7,297 bases of DNA from Rhodobacter sp. (GTDB taxonomy: Bacteria > Pseudomonadota > Alphaproteobacteria > Rhodobacterales > Rhodobacteraceae), in NCBI GenBank assembly GCA_027482795.1, contig JAIXVS010000282.1:1-7297 (forward strand). Direction: 5' to 3'. Position 1 is the stretch's first letter, and each line of letters begins with the position of its first letter. Positions 4,996 through 7,297 of this stretch are shown piece by piece. Under the pieces are notes generated by a model. The model made no database searches, was not told where the DNA came from, and worked only from the letters and a program-made list of their open reading frames with translations. The position numbers and the translations under genes are program-made.

Positions 4996-5036
4996 CGTAA
5001 GCCCCAAGCAGCAACGATGGGGCAGAGGTAGGCAGA

Positions 5037-6344
5037 ATGACCATAACCAAAGCAACGGCAGAAATGCCCCAAGCGGCGCGCAGGTTCTTGTTTTTGCAAG
5101 GCCCGCATGGCCCGTTCTTTGCGCGTTTGGGCAAAATGCTAACCGATGCAGGCGCGCAGGTCTGGCGCGTGGGGTTCAACCGCGGGGATCGTGCCTTTTG
5201 GCCCAATGCAGGGTTTATCCCCTATCGCGGCCATCATGATGATTGGCCCGCCGCTTGCGACGCCCTGTTTGGCGCGCACGAAATTACCGATCTTGTGCTT
5301 TATGGCGATACGCGCCCGATCCATGCCCATGCCATCACCGCCGCCCGCGCGCGCGGCATCACGGTGCATGTGTTTGAAGAGGGGTATCTGCGCCCCTATT
5401 GGATTACCTATGAACGGGGTGGATCGAACGGCAATTCGCGGCTGATGGATTTGACTGTGGCACAAATGCAGGCCGCCATTGCCCCCTATGATATGGATTT
5501 GCCCGACGCCCCCGCACGCTGGGGCGATATGCGCCAGCATGTGTTTTGGGGGGCGCTCTATCATTGGTTTGTGCTGGCAGGTTTTTGGGATTTTCGCAAT
5601 TTTCGCCCCCATCGCAGCCTAACTGTGGGGCAGGAATTTTTGTTGTATCTGCGCCGCCTTGCGCTGATGCTGCCCCATCGGTGGGAACGGATGCTGGCCA
5701 CCATGGCCATTCAGCGCGGCGGCTTTCCCTATCATCTGGTGCTGCTGCAACTGGAACATGACGCTAGTTTTCAAATGCATTCGCCCTTTAAGACCATGAC
5801 CGAATTCTTGGCCGTGGTGATGGAGGGGTTTGCCCGCGGCGCGCCCGCCCATCATCATATCGTGTTCAAAGCGCATCCGTTGGAAGATGGCCGCGCCCCC
5901 CTTGCGCGCGAGATTAAACGCTTGGCTAAACTGCACGGGGTGCAAGGGCGCGTCCATTTCGTGCGCGGCGGCAAATTGGCGGCTCTACTCAACCACGCCC
6001 GCACAGCGGTCACAGTCAATTCCACAGCCGCCCAACAGGCGCTGTGGCGCGGATTGCCGTTGAAATGCTTTGGCGCGGCCGTTTTTGCCAAACCTGAATT
6101 TGTCAGCGATCTGCCCCTGCCCGAATTCTTTGCCAGCCCCCCCCGCCCCGATAGCCGCGCCTACCGCGATTATCGCCATTTCCTTCTGGAAACCAGCCAA
6201 GTGCAGGGCGGGTTTTATTCAGACACGGGCCGGCGCGAGGTGCTGCGCCAGATTGTCGATATGATGCTGCAAGCCGCCGATCCCTATGATGCGCTGGCCA
6301 TGGGCCGCCCTGCCCCGCGCCTGCATCTTCGGATTGTCTCGTAA
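5037..6344 (+). CDS. kpsS: KpsS-like capsule biosynthesis protein (putative Kdo transferase)
   Basis: A 435-residue cytoplasmic protein of the capsule polysaccharide synthesis family (KpsS/LipB type). KpsS adds a beta-linked Kdo to lyso-phosphatidylglycerol, starting the poly-Kdo linker of group 2 capsules. Supporting segments are FLFLQGPHGPFFARLGKML (17-35), WRVGFNRGDRAFW (43-55), LVLYGDTRPIH (86-96), VFEEGYLRPYWITYERGGSN (112-131), LQLEHDASFQMHSPF (237-251), VFKAHPLEDG (276-285) and TVNSTAAQQALWRGLPLKCF (326-345). No signal peptide or membrane span is evident. The ATG at 5037 follows GAGGTAGG; M10 is a less likely alternative. A Wza-type export lipoprotein gene follows 86 bp downstream in the same direction, which supports a capsule locus. 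The family call is strong. Calling it KpsS rather than a related protein rests on length and motifs, and the acceptor is inferred. Confidence 0.85.
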   Translation: MTITKATAEMPQAARRFLFLQGPHGPFFARLGKMLTDAGAQVWRVGFNRGDRAFWPNAGFIPYRGHHDDWPAACDALFGAHEITDLVLYGDTRPIHAHAITAARARGITVHVFEEGYLRPYWITYERGGSNGNSRLMDLTVAQMQAAIAPYDMDLPDAPARWGDMRQHVFWGALYHWFVLAGFWDFRNFRPHRSLTVGQEFLLYLRRLALMLPHRWERMLATMAIQRGGFPYHLVLLQLEHDASFQMHSPFKTMTEFLAVVMEGFARGAPAHHHIVFKAHPLEDGRAPLAREIKRLAKLHGVQGRVHFVRGGKLAALLNHARTAVTVNSTAAQQALWRGLPLKCFGAAVFAKPEFVSDLPLPEFFASPPRPDSRAYRDYRHFLLETSQVQGGFYSDTGRREVLRQIVDMMLQAADPYDALAMGRPAPRLHLRIVS

Positions 6345-6348
6345 CCGG

Positions 6349-6369
6349 AAAAAAGCCTCTCGCTTTTTT
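6349..6369. terminator. A/T-stemmed hairpin after kpsS-like gene
   Basis: AAAAAAGC (6349-6356) pairs with GCTTTTTT (6362-6369) around CTCTC, 5 bp after the kpsS stop. The T-run is both the 3' arm and the U-tract, as in short bidirectional terminators, but the GC core is only 2 bp, so it may be weak and allow read-through into the export gene. TATATG (6381-6386) could be a -10 element for the next gene, but no convincing -35 accompanies it. Confidence 0.4.
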
Positions 6370-6430
6370 GCGCGTTCGTGTATATGTTTTCAAAAAACTT
6401 GAGGCAAATCCACCTAAAGGAGCCCGAGCA

Positions 6431-7297
6431 GTGACATCGTATTTCTCAAGGGGGGCAACAGCCCTTGCCCTTGCTGCCGCAGTTGCGGGGCTTGCAGGGT
6501 GCGGCTTGCCGCGATCTGGCCCCAATAAATCTGAAATCTTCAAAGGCTCGGTTCTGCGCCAAGGCGATGCGTTTATCGTCACGGTCAACAACCGCGTCAC
6601 GCGCGCCACATCCGTTGTGCCATCGCTTGGCTTTGCCGCCTCGTTCAAGAATGCAGGCGTATTGGGGTCTGACAACATCTCGCCTGGCGATAAACTGGGC
6701 CTGACGGTGTTTGAAAACGTCAAAGACGATCCGCTGTTGGGCAATACGGGCCAGCGCGTGGCGCAGTTGACCGAGATCGAGGTTGACGGCCAAGGCAATA
6801 TCTTTGTGCCCTATGCAGGTAAAATCAAAGCGGCGGGCCAATCTACCGACGGTTTGCGCAATATCCTGACCGAAAAGTTAGACAGCCAAACCCCCGATCC
6901 GCAGGTCATCGTGCAGCGCCTTGCGGGCGATGGATCGACTGTAACCGTTTCGGGCTTTGCTGGGGCGCAGGGCGTGGTGCCCATTGAACGGCCCACCCGC
7001 ACCCTGCTGTCGATGCTGGCCAAGGCGGGCGGCGTATCGATTGAACCTGAGACGGCGATCATTCGCGTCACGCGCGGCATGGAAACGGGGCGCGTTTGGC
7101 TGCTAGATTTGTATTCCAACCCCGAACTCGACATCGCGCTGCGCGCAGGCGATGAGATTACCGTGGAACGCGACACCCGCAAATTTACCGCGCTGGGCGC
7201 CACGGGCAGCCAGCAATTGGTGAAATTTGAAACGCAAACCCTCTCCGCGATCGAGGCGATTGCCACGGTGGGCGGCCTATCCACCAGCAGCGCCGAC
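6431..7297 (+). CDS. Wza/KpsD/BexD-type polysaccharide export lipoprotein (3' end beyond window)
   Basis: An open frame of 289 codons without a stop, cut by the window edge. Members of this family form the outer-membrane channel or periplasmic conduit for capsule or exopolysaccharide. The N-terminus has a basic start, a hydrophobic stretch and a lipobox LAGC with lipidation at C24, so export and outer-membrane anchoring are predicted. A Poly_export domain covers about 83-162 (ISPGDKLGLTVFE, then VDGQGNIFVPYAGKIKAAGQ and a TPDPQVIVQ end). SLBB-like beta-grasp domains follow: one from about 170 (STVTVSGFAGAQGVVPI ... LLSMLAKAGGV) and a second from about 250. The start is GTG at 6431, preceded by AAAGGAG (6416-6422) at 8 nt. 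Family members are usually about 360-400 residues, so perhaps 80-100 are missing. It lies downstream of kpsS in a likely capsule locus. Confidence 0.9.
   Translation, partial: MTSYFSRGATALALAAAVAGLAGCGLPRSGPNKSEIFKGSVLRQGDAFIVTVNNRVTRATSVVPSLGFAASFKNAGVLGSDNISPGDKLGLTVFENVKDDPLLGNTGQRVAQLTEIEVDGQGNIFVPYAGKIKAAGQSTDGLRNILTEKLDSQTPDPQVIVQRLAGDGSTVTVSGFAGAQGVVPIERPTRTLLSMLAKAGGVSIEPETAIIRVTRGMETGRVWLLDLYSNPELDIALRAGDEITVERDTRKFTALGATGSQQLVKFETQTLSAIEAIATVGGLSTSSAD

Noticed and set aside
6103..6841. Two minus-strand open frames (231 and 131 codons) opposite the end of kpsS and the export gene
   Set aside because: Both are antisense shadows of clearly recognisable plus-strand genes in GC-rich DNA.

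Overview
The window looks like chromosomal DNA of an alphaproteobacterium, most likely Rhodobacterales/Rhodobacteraceae. This rests on GC-rich coding DNA with heavy GCG/CGC/GGC/CTG use, the ribE-ribB(X)-ribH-nusB order, and a KpsS-type capsule protein beside a Wza-type export lipoprotein. It is an inference from gene content, not a placement by search. No insertion sequence, CRISPR array, tRNA or rRNA was seen.

Left part (1-1888). Positions 1-125 hold no convincing gene but contain nested hairpins ending in a T-run, possibly the 3' part of a structured small RNA cut by the window edge. A GNAT-type acetyltransferase gene (174-656, minus) is divergent from a tryptophanyl-tRNA synthetase gene (878-1888, plus). 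The synthetase is of the 'TGDR.TG.LHLGH' type known from Lactobacillales rather than the usual proteobacterial type. Between them is what reads as a complete ribosome-mediated transcription attenuator. It has a TTGACA promoter, a 15-codon leader peptide with tandem Trp codons (MKNPMIIAMCWWQSS), and mutually exclusive 1:2, 2:3 and 3:4 RNA stems, the last followed by a T-rich run. The leader appears to start at or next to the transcription start, as in a leaderless mRNA. The synthetase contains no tryptophan, so it could still be made when charged tRNA-Trp is scarce. This is the most interesting system in the window.

Middle part (1902-4862, minus). This is a riboflavin operon in transcription order ribE (riboflavin synthase), ribBX (DHBP synthase fused to a GTP-cyclohydrolase-II-like domain that has lost its cysteines), ribH (lumazine synthase) and nusB (antitermination factor). 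ribBX, ribH and nusB are tightly packed; ribH and nusB overlap by 4 bp. A 277-bp gap between ribE and ribBX carries three adjacent hairpins. No FMN riboswitch was recognised, and ribD and a functional ribA must lie elsewhere.

Right part (5037-7297, plus). A KpsS-like Kdo transferase/capsule synthesis protein is followed, after an A/T-stemmed hairpin, by a Wza/KpsD/BexD-type outer-membrane export lipoprotein that runs off the window. The two probably belong to a group 2-like, ABC-transporter-dependent capsule locus. The divergent ribE/kpsS intergenic region carries a perfect 16-bp palindrome, a possible operator.
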